A stretch of 64,000 nt of DNA from Parietaria judaica (GCA_954871525.1 OX940865.1:3162001-3226000); one strand, 5' to 3'; numbered from the stretch's first letter, positions 22,218 through 34,363 are shown. Notes: generated by a model from the letters alone, not told the origin. Made by a program: numbers and translations.

Positions 22218-22907
22218 TGTTAGGGATTGCACCCAACAACTCGAGCACCAAGATTAACTAACAAACACAATTGCGGAAGCACGATACGATAGATGAACCC
22301 GACCAACACGACTTTATTGATCCTCACAAATATAATCGGTTACACAAAAGATTCGTATACAAACAAGATACAATCTTCCCGACTATCCTAACCAAACACC
22401 CCTGCTCGCTGCACCCTCCGATGAGCTACCCGGATCCACGGAATCACCTCCGCCGTGTAGACTTCCACACCGGTACGCCTGAGCCATTCCGATCAACCAG
22501 ACAATGCCGATTCCCAACTTCCCGGAGATACAGACCCAATCGACGCTGTGTCGAGACTCTGACCGGATTCTCGAGAATGCGCTCCGGTTCTCTCCGTCGT
22601 TACCGAGTTCTCCTCGTCACCGCCTGCCGTCGTACGCCGTCGTCTCCACCGTTGGAATCGCCGAAACTTTCTGTCTCTCAAGAAAGCTTCCATCTTCTCT
22701 CTGGTTTCTCTCTGAAGATTTCTGGTGTTTGCTTTGTGAATGTACTGGATACTCTTCTCTGATACTCGGCTGAGTATTTATAGAGTTTCCTCAATAATGC
22801 CGCGTTGATTAAGTCACCGAGCGTTGACTGAAGGTCAAGCTCTGGCTGGCCGAGGAAACGGTTAAGTGACTGTGACTCACACTTGCTCGTCACCGACGGG
22901 TCTGATA
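22218..22907 (-). repeat. 3' LTR of the copia element
   Basis: The plus strand starts TGTTAGGGATTGCACCC. The right end is degraded (CTGATA, where the partner has CTGACA). Confidence 0.9.
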
Positions 22908-24122
22908 ATCTCCACCTTGAGTCATTGTCGCTTCACTTTCCTCTTCGCATCCCTTTTGCCCGAGCTTATCGGCTCGGGTCTCCTTTGTCATCTTCCCCAC
23001 TCCGAGCAACTCCAAACTCTCCTCGAATTTGAAGACTGGTATCACCTTTGTGATCATATCCGCGGGGTTCTCCTCGATCCTGATCTTGAGGACTTTCATC
23101 GTGTTCAGCTCTACGATATCCTTGACAAAGTGTAACCTTATGTCAATGTGTTTGGTCCGCTCGTGATACATCTGGTTTTTACACAGGTATATCGCCGATT
23201 GGCTGTCGTAGTGGAGTTCAAATGACTTTTGCTCCATCCCAAGCTCCGTAAGAAGACCCTTCAACCAGAGTCTTTCCTTCGTTGCCTCAGTGATCGCTAC
23301 ATACTCAGCTTCCGTCGTTGACAAGGCGACGATGTGCTGCAGTGATGCTTTCCAGCTGACCAAGTTCCCGAACACCTTGAACGCATATCCCGTCACGTAT
23401 CTTCTCTTGTCCAGGTCTCCCGCATAGTCCGAATATACAAATCCTTGGATATCTGCTTGCTTGGACTCCTCGCTCGAATAGTTCAACCCTGTGCTCGAGC
23501 TCCCTGTTAGATATCTCAGTATCCATTTGACAGCCTGCCAGTGCACCTCCCCGGGGTTGGACATATATCGACTCACGAGACTGACTGCATAGGCCAGGTC
23601 CGGCCTCGTGCAAATCATCCCATACATGAGGCTCCCGACGACACTCGTGTATGGAACATGCTCCATCTTCTTCGTCTCTTCCTCAGTCCTCGGGCAAAGC
23701 TCGTCACTGAGTTTGAAGAGCTGGGCGGGGGCCTGCTTACAAGGCTTGGCCTTGTCCATCTGGAACTTCTCGATGACGACCTTGAAATAGTCCGTCTGAA
23801 AGATGCTCAACGTGCCCTTCTCTCTATCTCGTCGGATGTCCATCCCGAGAATCCTCCTTGCTTCCCCCAGATCCTTCATCTCGAACTCAGACTTCAACGA
23901 GTCTTTGAGCTTCTGTATTTCCGACCGGCTGCTCGAGATAATGAGCATGTCGTCCACATACAAGAGCAGGTAGACTCTTGCACCACTCTTTGTGGTCCGG
24001 AAATACACGCAGTTGTCGTGTCTGCTCCTCCGGTAGTGGTTCTCCTGCATGAACGTGTCAAACCTCTTGTACCACTGTCGAGTGGATTGCTTAAGTCCGT
24101 AGAGCGAATTCTTCAACGAGCA
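22890..24122 (-). pseudogene. copia RT C-terminal half and RNase H
   Basis: One open frame from just after a TGA covers [18 protein letters not shown], the catalytic [47 protein letters not shown], and the RNase H block ([62 protein letters not shown]). The stop codon falls inside the 3' LTR. It is separated from the N-terminal RT only by the TGA near 24125. Confidence 0.92.
22908..22921 (-). other. Polypurine tract, copia element
   Basis: The minus strand CAAGGTGGAGAT abuts the LTR start. GGTGGAGAT is the usual plant copia tract. Confidence 0.75.
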
Positions 24123-24125
24123 AAC

Positions 24126-24497
24126 TCAATCCTCCTTCCCTTTTTGCACAAAGCCCTCCGGCTGGTGCATGATGATCTTTTCCTCGAGCTCTCCGTGTAA
24201 GAAGGTTGTCTTCACGTCCATCTGCTCTAGTTCCAAGTTGAACTTGGCAACCATCAAGAGCAGTACCCTGATCGAAGTATGCTTCACCACGGGCGAGAAA
24301 ACTTCATTGAAGTCTATACCTTCTCGCTGTGTGAATCCCTTCGCCACTAGTCTGGCCTTATACCTCGCCGGCTCGCCTCCTAGTGCACTTGGTTTTACCT
24401 TGTATAGCCATCGGCAGCCCACCACCTTACAGTTCTTGTGCTTCGGCACAAGTACCCAAGTGTTGTTCTTCTCGAGAGAGTTCATCTCATCGTCCAT
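24126..24497 (-). pseudogene. copia RT N-terminal half
   Basis: The open frame MDDEMNSLEKNNTWVLVP to MHQPEGFVQKGKED contains KARLVAKGFTQREGIDFNEV and the first catalytic Asp block (LELEQMDVKTTFLHGEL). A stop follows KGKED, so translation of the RT would end before the YVDD motif. Confidence 0.88.
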
Positions 24498-25768
24498 GGT
24501 TGCTCGTCACTTTCCCACATCATGAGACTTGATGGCCTCCATTGTTGCCGTGTTAAAGGCATATGCTACCATCTCTGCATGTGCGTACCTCGTTGGCTTC
24601 CTGGTATAGCGCCTAGCTCGATCCCAAGAAAGCAGATATCCCTCCAAGGGATTCTCTTGTTCTCGTCGGGCTTGTTCCTCGTCGCTACCCTCCTCGGACT
24701 CTTCCTCGCTGCACGAGGAGTCCTGCTCGCCAGACGATCTTCTGCTACACTCTGCTCGGTCGTTTCCGACCGTGCCTCATTTGTTGCCGATCGCAGATAC
24801 TTCCTCGAAGGTAGTTTGTTGAGCTCCTCGCGTACATTCCTCGGGCATTTTTCCTCGGGCACGCTCCTCGCGTGAAGTTCCTCGGCCCTTGTTATTGGAT
24901 GAGTCCCCGACCAGAGTCCACTGAGCAACTTCTGCTCGGGAAGACTCTGGTCGCCCTGGCTGCACGGGTCGCTCCACCTGGAGCTGAAGTCCAGCTCCAT
25001 CGCGCGGAGTTCCTTTCCCTTCAGTTAAGCTGCTTTCGTGGAACGTGACATCACGACTGATGATGCACTTCCTCGATTCTAAACACCATATCCGGTACCC
25101 CTTCACCCCGTTGGGGTACCCCGTGAAGAGCCCCTTCTTGGCCCTCGGGACAAGCTTACCTTCATTTACATGATAGTAAGATGTGCACCCGAAGACCTTG
25201 AGCCTCGAGTAATCAGTGTCTTTCAGACAACCAGTCCATCGCTGCTGAGATGTCTCAAACTCGATTGTTGAGGAGGGCAATCGGTTGATTAAATAAGATG
25301 CAGTATGGACGGCTTCTCCCCAAAACATTGGAGACAGATTTTCCTTTGAGAGCATACACCTTACTCGCTCCATGATGGTCCTGTTCTCCTTTCAGCGAGC
25401 CCGTTCTATTGAGGCGTCGGCCTCACCATCCTGGACCGCCGAATACCAGCTTTCCGACAATACTCATTAAACTCCTCGGACAGGTACTCCATACCATTGT
25501 CAGTCCTGAGGTTCTTGAGTTTCTTCTCGCACTGGTTCTCTACCAGTGCTTGCCAGTTAGTAAAGGCCTCAAAGGCCTTGTCCTTGGACTTTATCATATA
25601 CACCCACAACTTCCTCGAGTAGTCGTCGATGAAGGAGATAAAGTACATGTTACCTTCGTGCGAATCTACTCGAGCTGGACCCCACAAGTCTGAGTGGACA
25701 TACTCCAAAATTGACTTGCTCGTGTGGGTCCCCTTGCCGAACTTCACTCGCTGCTGCTTCCCAAACAC
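24498..25768 (-). pseudogene. copia integrase
   Basis: The core begins RVKFGKGTHTSKSILEYVHSDLWGP (given by its ends), with FIDDYSRKLWVYMIK and LRTDNGMEYLSEEFNEYC supplying the first two catalytic Asp residues. A stop follows VRPTPQ at about 25406, and the frame resumes with MERVRCMLSKENLSPMFWGE, FGCTSYYHVNEGKL and GYPNGVKGYRIW. The linker to RT (24498-24776) is acidic and frame-broken. Confidence 0.85.
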
Positions 25769-26440
25769 GCAGTGCTCGCAGAATATCAGCTTCTCAACCT
25801 TATTCTTCCCAAAGCATCCTGCTTTCTTGAGGATCTCCAGCCCTTTCTCGCTGACGTGCCCGAGCCGTTCGTGCCATAGAGTGGTCTTGCTCGGCTGTCG
25901 CTGAAGTGTTGGCTGCTTCTCCGACGGCAGTCTGGCCTTCCAGGATGTAAATCCCGTTATAGCGATAGGCCGACAAGTAGAGCATCGATCCCTTTGTGAC
26001 CCTCAGGCCACCCTTGATCGACTTCCACTTTTATCCCTGCTCCTCGAGTACACCCAATGAAATTAGGTTACGTTTGAGCCCCGAGACATACCTTACATGG
26101 TCCAAAATCCTCGACGAGCCATCCTTGAGCTTCAAGGGTACCGTGCCCATCCCTTTCACCGCGAACATCTCCTCGGTGTCGGTCGAAACTGGTGCAACGT
26201 TGTCGATCTTCTTCAAATTCTTGAACCAATCCTGCTCGTGACACATATGGTACGAGCAACCCGAATCCAATATACATGCCGTTCGCTTGCTGGTCGGTGT
26301 CACGTTCGAAACCTCCGCACTATCATAGCCCCCGGACACCTGAGAGGCATGAGCTACTTTGTTCTGATCGTTCCTCCCGAAGGGTTTCCCTGTCCTCTGC
26401 TCGGGACAGTCTCTCTTGAAATGTCCTTTTGGCAATTGAA
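25769..26440 (-). pseudogene. copia zinc knuckle, protease and pre-integrase
   Basis: The frame from 26444 reads LPKGHFKRDCPEQ (second half of the CCHC knuckle), then ACILDSGCSYHMC, the protease active-site motif with DSG. MFAVKGMGTVPLKL and LKRNLISLGVLEEQG follow, then a stop at about 26031. The first half of the knuckle (KCFNCQK) lies in another frame, so a frameshift sits inside the zinc finger. Confidence 0.85.
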
Positions 26441-27144
26441 GCACTTCAACCCTGTCGGCTTCGGTGCAGACTTTGCCGAGGAGCCCTTCCGGAACTTCTC
26501 TTGCCTCGCCGATTTTCCCCGGCTTACGAAGAGACTCTCTGCTCCACCTCCTCGCTGGTCTGCCTTTGCGTCATGCTTTTGCTGCATCTCCTTCGAGAGA
26601 GTCGCGGTCTTGATGTCTTCCTTTCCACAATGAGGGTTTCCCGACCACTGTACAGGAGAATATCTTGAATCCTGTCGTAGGTTCCCGACTAGGATCGTAG
26701 GAGAAGGAGCTCCTAATCCTTCTGCTCTACCGACACTCCAATGTTCTCAAGATCCATGATGATCTTGTTGAACTCGCTGAAGTGATCCTTGAGCGGCGTT
26801 CCTGGCGTCATGGAGAAGTTGAACAACTTCTGTTTGAGAAAGAGCTCGTTAGCGAGCGTCTTCGTCGTGTACAACTGTTCAAGCTTCTTCCAGATGCCCG
26901 CCGCGGTCGTTTCCTTCTGAACATCCATGATGATGTTGTCCGAGAGATTCAATATGATGGTGCTCCTCGCCTTTCGCAAGAAAGCTGCCTTCTGTTTCTC
27001 CTTCATGTCCTCCGGGAGAGCCTTTTCCCCTTCCAGCGCGTCCTCGAGACCCAGCTGAGATAGTTTTGCCTCCATCTAGATTTTCCAGATGCTGAAAACG
27101 TTGTCTCCTGTGAACTTTTCGATTTCATACTTTCTGGCTGCCAT
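26441..27144 (-). pseudogene. copia gag
   Basis: Start ATG at 27144 (MAARKYEIEKFTGDNVFSIW). A TAG at 27078-27076 interrupts it after about 22 codons. The frame continues with the UBN2-type capsid region (STIILNLSDNIIMDV, GIWKKLEQLYTTKTLANELF, HFSEFNKIIMDLE), then another stop at about 26713 and a basic part leading to KCFNCQK. Confidence 0.85.
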
Positions 27145-27242
27145 CTTTGCTCGCGTCGCAGATGTCAAGATTTCGAATCTTGAGAATCTTGACCTTTCTT
27201 GTTCGCTTCTTGGACCCGCTTCTTGATTCTCTGATGAACCAA

Positions 27243-27254
27243 GCTTTGATACCA
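27243..27254 (-). other. Primer binding site, copia element
   Basis: The minus strand TGGTATCAAAGC matches the initiator-Met tRNA site TGGTATCAGAGC at 11 of 12 bases, two bases from the 5' LTR. Confidence 0.9.
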
Positions 27255-27256
27255 CT

Positions 27257-27948
27257 TGTTAGGAATTGCACCCAACAACCCGAGCACCAAGATTAACTAA
27301 CAAACACAATTGCGGAAGCACGACACGATAGATGAATCCGACCAACGCGACTTTATTGATCCTCACAAATATAATCGGTTACACAAAAGATTCGTATACA
27401 AACAAGATACAATCTTCCCGACTATCCTAGCCAAACACCCTTGCTCGCTGCACCCTCCGATGAGCTACCCGGATCCGCGGAATCACCTCCGCCGTGTAGA
27501 CTTCCACACCGGTACGCTTGAGCCATTCCGATCAACCAAACAATGCTGATTCCCAACTTCCCGGAGATACAGACCCAATCGACGCTGTGTCGAGACTCTG
27601 ACCGGATTCCCGAGAATGCGCTCCGCTTCTCTCCGTCGTTACCGAGTTCTCCTCATCACCGCCTGCCGCCGTACGTCGTCGTCTCTACCGTTGGAATCGC
27701 CGGAACTTTCTGTCTCTCAAGAAAGCTTCCATCTTCTCTTTGGTTTCTCTCTGAAGATTTCTGGTGTTTGCTTTGTGAATGTACTGGATACTCTTCTCTG
27801 ATACTCGGCTGAGTATTTATAGAGTTTCCTCAATAATGCCGCGTTGATTAAGTCACCGAGCGTTGACTGCAGGTCAAGCTCTGGCTGGCCGAGGAAACGA
27901 CTAAGTGACTGTGACTCACACTTGCTCGTCACCGACGGGTGACTGACA
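27257..27948 (-). repeat. 5' LTR of the copia element
   Basis: The plus strand runs TGTTAGGAATTGCACCC to GGGTGACTGACA; 692 bp, paired with 22218-22907. Confidence 0.92.
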
Positions 27949-27953
27949 TTAGC
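27949..27953. repeat. Right target duplication of the copia element (TTAGC)
   Basis: Pairs with TTAGT at 22213-22217; 4 of 5 bases match. Confidence 0.6.
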
Positions 27954-29360
27954 ATTTTAAAAAAAAAATCAGAAATTAGACCCTCTGTTTTTTCTTTGAT
28001 AAATGAAGAAGAGATTGAGGATTTTGGAACTTCCATATTTACAAAAACGAATATAATAAAGGTTTCATTGTAAAGAATACTAATTTTCTTGCATTAGATA
28101 ACAATAGATTAAAGAATTTGATTCCATTGATTGAAACCATTAATTTTATCTGCTCGAATTCAAACCATTAACCGTCGATTCTTAAAATTACTTTTTCTTT
28201 TATTTTTCTACACAATTTAATTCCATTTTCATCCATTGAATTTTGTACCTTTTCTTTCTTTTATTGTCTTTTATTTTCCATCACTCCATGTATATTCTCT
28301 CCGATTAATCATGTGCAGAGCAATACAATCCTTGATGCTTGTTTAGATATTTAGTATAATTTTGATTTTCTCTATAGAGGACAAAATGAAAAGTGAAATA
28401 AGCACTATATTATGTCTGACTTTAGGACACTAGCTATACTTTTTTTTAATTGCGGTAATAGTTTTAAATATATCAAATTAGCCTGTACTTAAATTTCAAA
28501 GCCGTGAAATTTTCTTTTTTGATTATTTTTTTCTCATGTCTTTATTAGGCTAAGGTTGTTTACATATGAGTGTACCTGAAGTTAAACTATTTTAAATGAG
28601 AAATCTCCCATTAAAAAAAAAAAAGAAAAAAAAAAAGGCACAGATATGAGTTGTTAAATAAAAAGTTAAACTACTTCATCAATGGGAGAAGCATAATATG
28701 AAATCAATTGAAATTTGGGAATATTTTGAAAGTTAAATTTATGCTTGACCTGTTTTGGAATAAAATCAACGTAACCAACAACCCCTTTTTGTAGTTGTCA
28801 CTGTCTTATTCTTTGTGATTATTATTTGATTAAAAGTACTTCAAATAAATGATAAAAACTTTTTTTTTGGTATAGTGGGGGTTCACTCTGTACTGTAGTA
28901 AATCAACATTTTTCTTTTTAGGAAAGAATATTTTCAGAAAATAACCAAACTTAACTATGTTCTTTTTTCAAGACAAACTAACTTATAAATACAGTTAGTC
29001 AATGTTGGAGTTTTAACGGTGACCTTCCTAAAAACAAATTTCAAATCTCAATATTTTTGGAGTGATATAGTTGCAGTTTTAAAATAGTCAAATGTGCAAA
29101 TATATATGTGTACAATACATCATCAACGATTCAACGTCATATGATATATATGTACACGTTATTCAGTATGAGGATTATTCTTCGAATCGAGAAGAGTGAA
29201 TCTGATTTGGTCAAATCGATAAATTGATAAAGTAGAAAAAAGTCAAACAAGACTGTGATGACATGCCAAAGACCAAGGCTTTAAATACCGTTTGTTGATG
29301 TCGTTTTGCACTTTTTATTTTACGGATATATCGTTTGTCGATGAATATCTCTATAGGTAT
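27954..29360. other. AT-rich spacer, no gene seen
   Basis: Homopolymer A/T runs (for example A-rich 28612-28640) and low-complexity sequence. I find no coding region or clear transposon ends. Confidence 0.6.
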
Positions 29361-29368
29361 GTCGATGG
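29361..29368. repeat. 8-bp target duplication GTCGATGG (left)
   Basis: Repeated exactly at 30124-30131 on the far side of the MITE. Confidence 0.8.
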
Positions 29369-30123
29369 TAGGGGTGTAAATAAAACCCGGAAATGCGGGT
29401 TTTAAACCGTATCCGGACCGTAACCGCATTATAAAAAGACCGGAACCGTATTAATCCGAGTTAAACCGGAACCTGTTTATTAAAAAACCGCATCCGGATT
29501 AAACCGGATCCGGGTCCCGGATTTAGAGAATAAAAACCCCGGAACCCTGATAGTAGGTAACTAAAACCCGCTTATTATATATATATATATATATTTTAAA
29601 AAAAATTAACCCAAAAAGTACCTCATTTTTTCTCAAATTGGATTAGTTATATAAATGATGTCGTTTTACTTGGCACAAAATGATGTCGTTAAATATTTTT
29701 GTCTATGTATAGCAATCCGTAGCATTCCGGATATTTTTTTTGTGCTATGTGTAGTTATCCTAGCAAGATAGCAAACCGGATGATATTATCTTTATTAATA
29801 TGTAGCAATATGGATGTTTAAGATATAATATGATATGTAAACTTTGTTTATAATCATTTCAAGTTTTTTTTTTAATATAAATTCAAGCTTAAATCCCGGT
29901 TATTATGCGAAACTTTATTTTAAAATTGAAATTGCATGAAATCTGGATCCGGTTCTAAAAACCGGTTTTTCAATACAAAACCGGTTTTTTAACCCGGATC
30001 TGGATTTTAGGGTTTTTTATAAAATATATCCGGATCCAAGTTTCAATATTAGAAAACCCGGATTCCGGATCCGGGTACCGGGTATGGCAAAAAAACTGGG
30101 TACCCGGTCCGCTTTCACCCCTA
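29369..30123. mobile_element. hAT-type non-autonomous element
   Basis: 755 bp. The left end is TAGGGGTGTAAATAAAACCC; the right end is ...TTTCACCCCTA (reverse complement TAGGGGTGAAAG). The perfect 8-bp duplication fits the hAT superfamily. The interior is a mosaic of CCGGAT/ACCGG/CCCGG words and has no ORF. Confidence 0.82.
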
Positions 30124-30131
30124 GTCGATGG
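30124..30131. repeat. 8-bp target duplication GTCGATGG (right)
   Basis: Exact copy of 29361-29368. Confidence 0.8.
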
Positions 30132-30242
30132 GTATGCCAATGGATATATCATTTCGCATATCATCAAAAAATATTTTCGATGGGCATACCGATGGATATT
30201 CGGGAAATTTAATAACTTGCCAAATATTGTATATACTTTCTA

Positions 30243-30685
30243 TTAGGGTGAAACCGGCACCGATAACTGGTACTTTTTGTCTCGGTATTGAAAAATTGAG
30301 ATATATCTTTTTGGGTATTGGTATTGGTAGGTATCAGTTCTGAAATTTCTTGGATTTTTATCAAACCGAGACCAAGACCGAAACCGAGAAAAAAGAAAAA
30401 AAATCGGGAAGTAAATCGAGACAGAAACCGGGAATTTTTTAAGAAAAATACAAAATACCATGTTCGAAATAAAAATACATATCTAATACATAAAAACATC
30501 CAACATAATAAAACCATATCATTTATTTTTCTTTGATATTGATTTTGCCTTGTCTTTTTTCTTATCCATGTTACTACTACCACTAGTAAGAGCGAAAGGA
30601 ACAAAAGTTGATACAGGAGGTTCAAAACTTTCTTTTGCAACAAACAATTTAGAGAAATTTGTGTTCAAAAAAGACAAAAGAATAA
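30243..30685. mobile_element. Degenerate hAT-type MITE, left end only
   Basis: Starts TTAGGGTGAAACCGGCACCG and continues with ACCGAGACC-type words, as in the 29369 and 47737 elements. No matching right end was found; it appears interrupted by the Mutator-type element at 30686 and perhaps by the LTR at 31808. Confidence 0.4.
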
Positions 30686-31479
30686 GGGTTAATTGCGGCA
30701 ATAATGCACAACTTTTGGTCAACAAGGGTGTTAGGTCCCCAACCTTTCAAAGTGTGGGAAAAAATACACAACGTCTGTTGAATGTAAAATTTGTTGATCC
30801 TTTCGTTAGAGATGTTAAATTATGCTAATGTGGCATCACTAAACTGCCAAATAGACTGCCAACTTGTAATATAAATTACATAACCTAATTAATAAGAATA
30901 AATTAAATCATATTTTAACTATGATTCAAAAAATAAATTAAAACTTTAAATTAACGACCAATACTTATTTAATGCGTAGTTCCAATTTTAAATTCGTGCT
31001 TTAATATTATTCACATCTTTACTATGTCGTTTGATAAATTACAGTTGTTTATAATAATAAGCCGGTTTTTCAAAATTTTAGTCGATTTAATAAACTCTCG
31101 CTGTGTAATCTTTGCAAATTTTAGTCGTGTTTAATAATCTGTCGTTTTTCAAAATTTTACTTATGTTCGACGAAGAGTCTGTTTGATTTTGAGGGGGAGT
31201 AAAAATTATTTATTTAATTTAAAGTATTAATTTTTTTGAATCATAATTAAAATCTGATTTAACTTATTCTTATTAATTAAGTTATGTAATTAATATTACA
31301 AGTTGTCAGTTCATTTGGCATTTTAACGATGCCACAGCAGCATAATTTAACATCCGTAATGGAAGGACCAACACATTTTACATTCAACAAACGTTGTGTA
31401 TTTTTGCCCACACTTTGAAAGGTTGGGGACCTAAAATCCCTGTTGATCAAAGGTTGTGCATTATTTCCGCAATTAACCC
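30686..31479. mobile_element. Mutator-like non-autonomous element with long TIRs
   Basis: About 160 bp at each end are inverted copies (GGGTTAATTGCGGCAATAAT on the left; reverse complement GGGTTAATTGCGGAAATAAT on the right). They extend through TAGGTCCCCAACCTTTCAAA to ATGTGGCATC/CTGTGGCATC. The flanks AAAGAATAA (30677-30685) and AAATAATAA (31480-31488) agree at 8 of 9 bases, consistent with the 9-bp duplication of Mutator elements. No transposase is present. Confidence 0.85.
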
Positions 31480-31807
31480 AAATAATAATTATTATTTAGA
31501 CTATATAGTGATTTTGTAATTTCGTATACACAAAATAGATTTGCAAATAGTTGTATAGCCTGTTGTTTTATAGAGTCTACATTCTACACATTCCTTTCAA
31601 CACATTCAACAAATCAGATTTGCAAAAGTATTTGTGCTAAAACAACCCAGATTAAATAAGTCATAGAGTCAAGTAAAACACCTAATTCTTCGGCATGCAA
31701 TAGAAAAAATTTTAAGCGAAAAAATAACATGTAGTATAAAATTTAAAACGACATGTAGTTCACAACCCGAACCGATACCGAAATTCGAGAAATATGGCTT
31801 TAGTATC
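31480..31807. other. AT-rich spacer
   Basis: No gene. Words such as CCCGAACCGATACCGAAATTC near 31765 could be the remnant of the 30243 element. Confidence 0.4.
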
Positions 31808-32812
31808 TGTTAATGCGTAAAAATAGCTTTTACTTAGAATCGTATCCAAGGTTCGGGTCCCGAGATTGACCCGCTGAACACAAGGATGATTGAATGCTGA
31901 GTCAACGCGGGTTGACTTATCATCGTCAAAGCTGGAGGCGATTCCGTTGTCTTGGGCGAGTCTCCGGGCTGTCGTTGATGATCCTCGGCGAACTGTCTTC
32001 GTGATGGCGAAGTCCGGATCACGGCGAAGCTCCTCATCTAGGCGGAGTCCTTGTCTTGGCAATGTCCTCGTCAGGGCGAACTCGTCTTGATGAAGCTCCG
32101 AGCTAATCTTGATGATTCTTCATTCTTTTTCTTCCTTGGCTCCTATGGCGATGGAGGACCTGCAAAAAAGGGTTGAATGGGCCTGTGGCCCGCCGTTTAT
32201 GGTTGGGAGAGGCTGCCTACGTATCTGAGTTTAAGAGAATCAGGTCCCACGTAGTTCGGGGTTAGTGATAAACGGCGGGTGAATGACGATGTGGTTTGAC
32301 TCGTCGGAAGTGTCGTTATTGGCGGTACGGCGGTGACCCGTGCCCCGATGGCTGGGTATTACCGGTGTGATGTGCTCTTCGTCGACCTCGTTGGTGTTGG
32401 CAAGCTCACTGTCGAACTTCCCTCGTGTTGGCGAAGTACAGTGAAACCTTGACCTGACAAGGTGTGCTCCTTTGTCGACCTTGTCAGGGTAGGTGGCCTC
32501 GTATGACGAGGGGCCTTATCCCGACGAAGGGAAGCTCCGTCTCTGTCGACCTTGTCGAGGTAGGTGGCCTCGTATGACGAGGGGCCTTATCCCGACAAAG
32601 GGAAGCTCCGTCTCTGTCGACCTCACAGGTGGTGGCGTGGTTTCCCACCTAGCAAGGGACGCCTTAGCTGACCCGTCGAACAACCTTTTTTCTCAGGCCT
32701 AAGACTCTGCTTCTACATCGATCTTAGCTCTTAACTCAAGTCCTTTCCTCATTAGAGTTGATGAGTTTTTAGAGAGGGAAGCTCTGGAGAAAGCTGTGAG
32801 TATGTGTCAACA
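31808..32812 (-). mobile_element. Candidate solo LTR
   Basis: A GC-rich block of about 1 kb in AT-rich surroundings. In minus sense it starts TGTTGACACATACTCACAGC and ends TTTTTACGCATTAACA, giving TG...CA termini. It contains a long divergent motif, GGCTGCCTACGTATC, and a duplicated 71-bp unit. No target duplication was found (flanks GTATC and CCAAA), so the ends or the class may be wrong. Confidence 0.4.
32474..32633. repeat. 71-bp tandem duplication
   Basis: GTCGACCTTGTC starts units at 32474 and 32545, with a partial third copy at 32616. The two full units differ at a few bases. It lies inside the candidate LTR. Confidence 0.85.
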
Positions 32813-33745
32813 CCAAAAATGTAACCTAGTCTCATTATATAAATTCATATAATAACTTAGCTATATCTTTTAGATCGGATTGAAAAGAAAAGAAAAAGAA
32901 TAGGAGATAAGAGTTTGACACGTTCTAAAGTCATTTGTTTGTGTAATCTTCAAAGAGTAGACAATTCATTGAAGAACAAAATCACGTAAAGTTTTTGGGT
33001 GTTCATCTTAAATTTAAAAAAAAAAAAAAAAACATCACTAGTGTGACGATGCAATATCCCCTTGCTAATTGCTAATGAATTTGATTAATATTATTTAATA
33101 TTTTCATGAATGACGATATTTAGGATATGGATAATCCATGTGTTATTATATTAATTAATTCCAGCTGAGAAACGTGTCAGCAAAATTCAAGATCTTTTTC
33201 TATATAATTGTAATGGTACAAAGTTCTTCCCAGGCATTATAATATGCATACGCATGTTTAACTCAGAAATTTTAAATTATGCACGATAAATTCTTTAAGG
33301 GCCAATTTGAATTTATTTTCCTCAGATTTTGATATTGGTTTAAATAAAATGGTCAATGGTTGTAATTTTTTCAATAATGGAAACAAAACTTCTGATAGGA
33401 ATAGAGTGTAAAAATGTATAAAATCTCTTAATGCAGAAAGAAAAAAAGAGAAAGAAAAGTGTTGAGAGATAAAAGGGATAAGAGTAATTCCTTAAAAAAA
33501 AAAAAAAGGGGATAAGAATAATCTATATGAATAATATATTTTATTATTCATATATGCTATATGAATAATGAATCACATTATATTTAAATATGAATCACAT
33601 TGTAATAGTCTATACTCTATATGCTAGTAGAGATTATTAAAGTGTAATCTATCATAATGGGAAAAATAATCCTCCACAGCCTTTCCTTTATTTGTTTTAG
33701 GGTTATTACCAAAAGTTTTTCCATCACTATTTACTATACTTTCTG

Positions 33746-33781
<36 letters not shown>

Positions 33782-34363
33782 AGTTGTCTTTGTCCACTCT
33801 CTAATCTTTAAATTATCAGTCACACACACGATGAAAATACAGATTAAAACATTTGTTTTGTATGATAAATAAAGAGTTAAAAAACGAGGTCATAATTGTA
33901 ATTTAAAAGTCATAATCCACCATAACTCAGTGGTCCCCCAGCCACCAAATCCCAACCCGCGCAGCGACGACGCGGTTCGTCCATTTCATTCCCAATCAAA
34001 TAACTCTTCACTTTTCCCATTCTACCCTCACTGCCCGCCCTCGCTCCGGGCACTCCCTATTTACGCGCAAATCCCGGGCAGCTCCAATTCACTATACCAA
34101 ACTCAACTTCGAACTCTCTCTGCTGCGGAATGCAGACACAGTCAGAGCTCCGAAAATAATTAAAATTAAATATAAATAAACATAGAAATAGAAAGTTTGA
34201 GCTTTTTCGTATAAATTGACTTCCGAGCTCTGATTTCGAACTCATTCTCTTGCGATTGAGCTGTTGCTGTCGGATCTCTGCGCTGCCATGGATTCCGAGC
34301 TTTTGCTCTGACTTCCATTTCGCTTTTCCTTCCTCTCCTTGATTCGATTTCGCCGTTGCCAGA
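32813..34363. other. Spacer and NAD-ME upstream region
   Basis: AT-rich to about 33880, with a (TA)n run at 33749-33776. From 33900 the composition becomes more mixed and C-rich, probably the promoter and 5' UTR of the malic enzyme gene (TATTTACGCG near 34059; pyrimidine-rich leader just before the ATG). No separate gene seen. Confidence 0.5.

Larger units (their letters stand above)
22218..27948 (-). mobile_element. Ty1-copia retrotransposon (Tork-like)
   Basis: This is a 5.7-kb element in minus orientation. It has two LTRs of about 690 bp, an initiator-Met-type primer site, a gag-protease-integrase-RT-RNase H order typical of copia, and a polypurine tract before the 3' LTR. The RT resembles the Tork lineage ([52 protein letters not shown]). 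The LTRs differ at about 11 of the first 305 bases, an intermediate age. Several stops and at least one frameshift make it non-functional. Confidence 0.95.

Noticed and set aside
30209..30643. 144-residue minus-strand frame
   Set aside because: Phe/Leu/Arg-rich translation of the ACCGA-word MITE region; no recognisable domain.
33749..33776. TA run as a possible promoter element
   Set aside because: Simple microsatellite about 600 bp from the start codon; no basis for a regulatory role.
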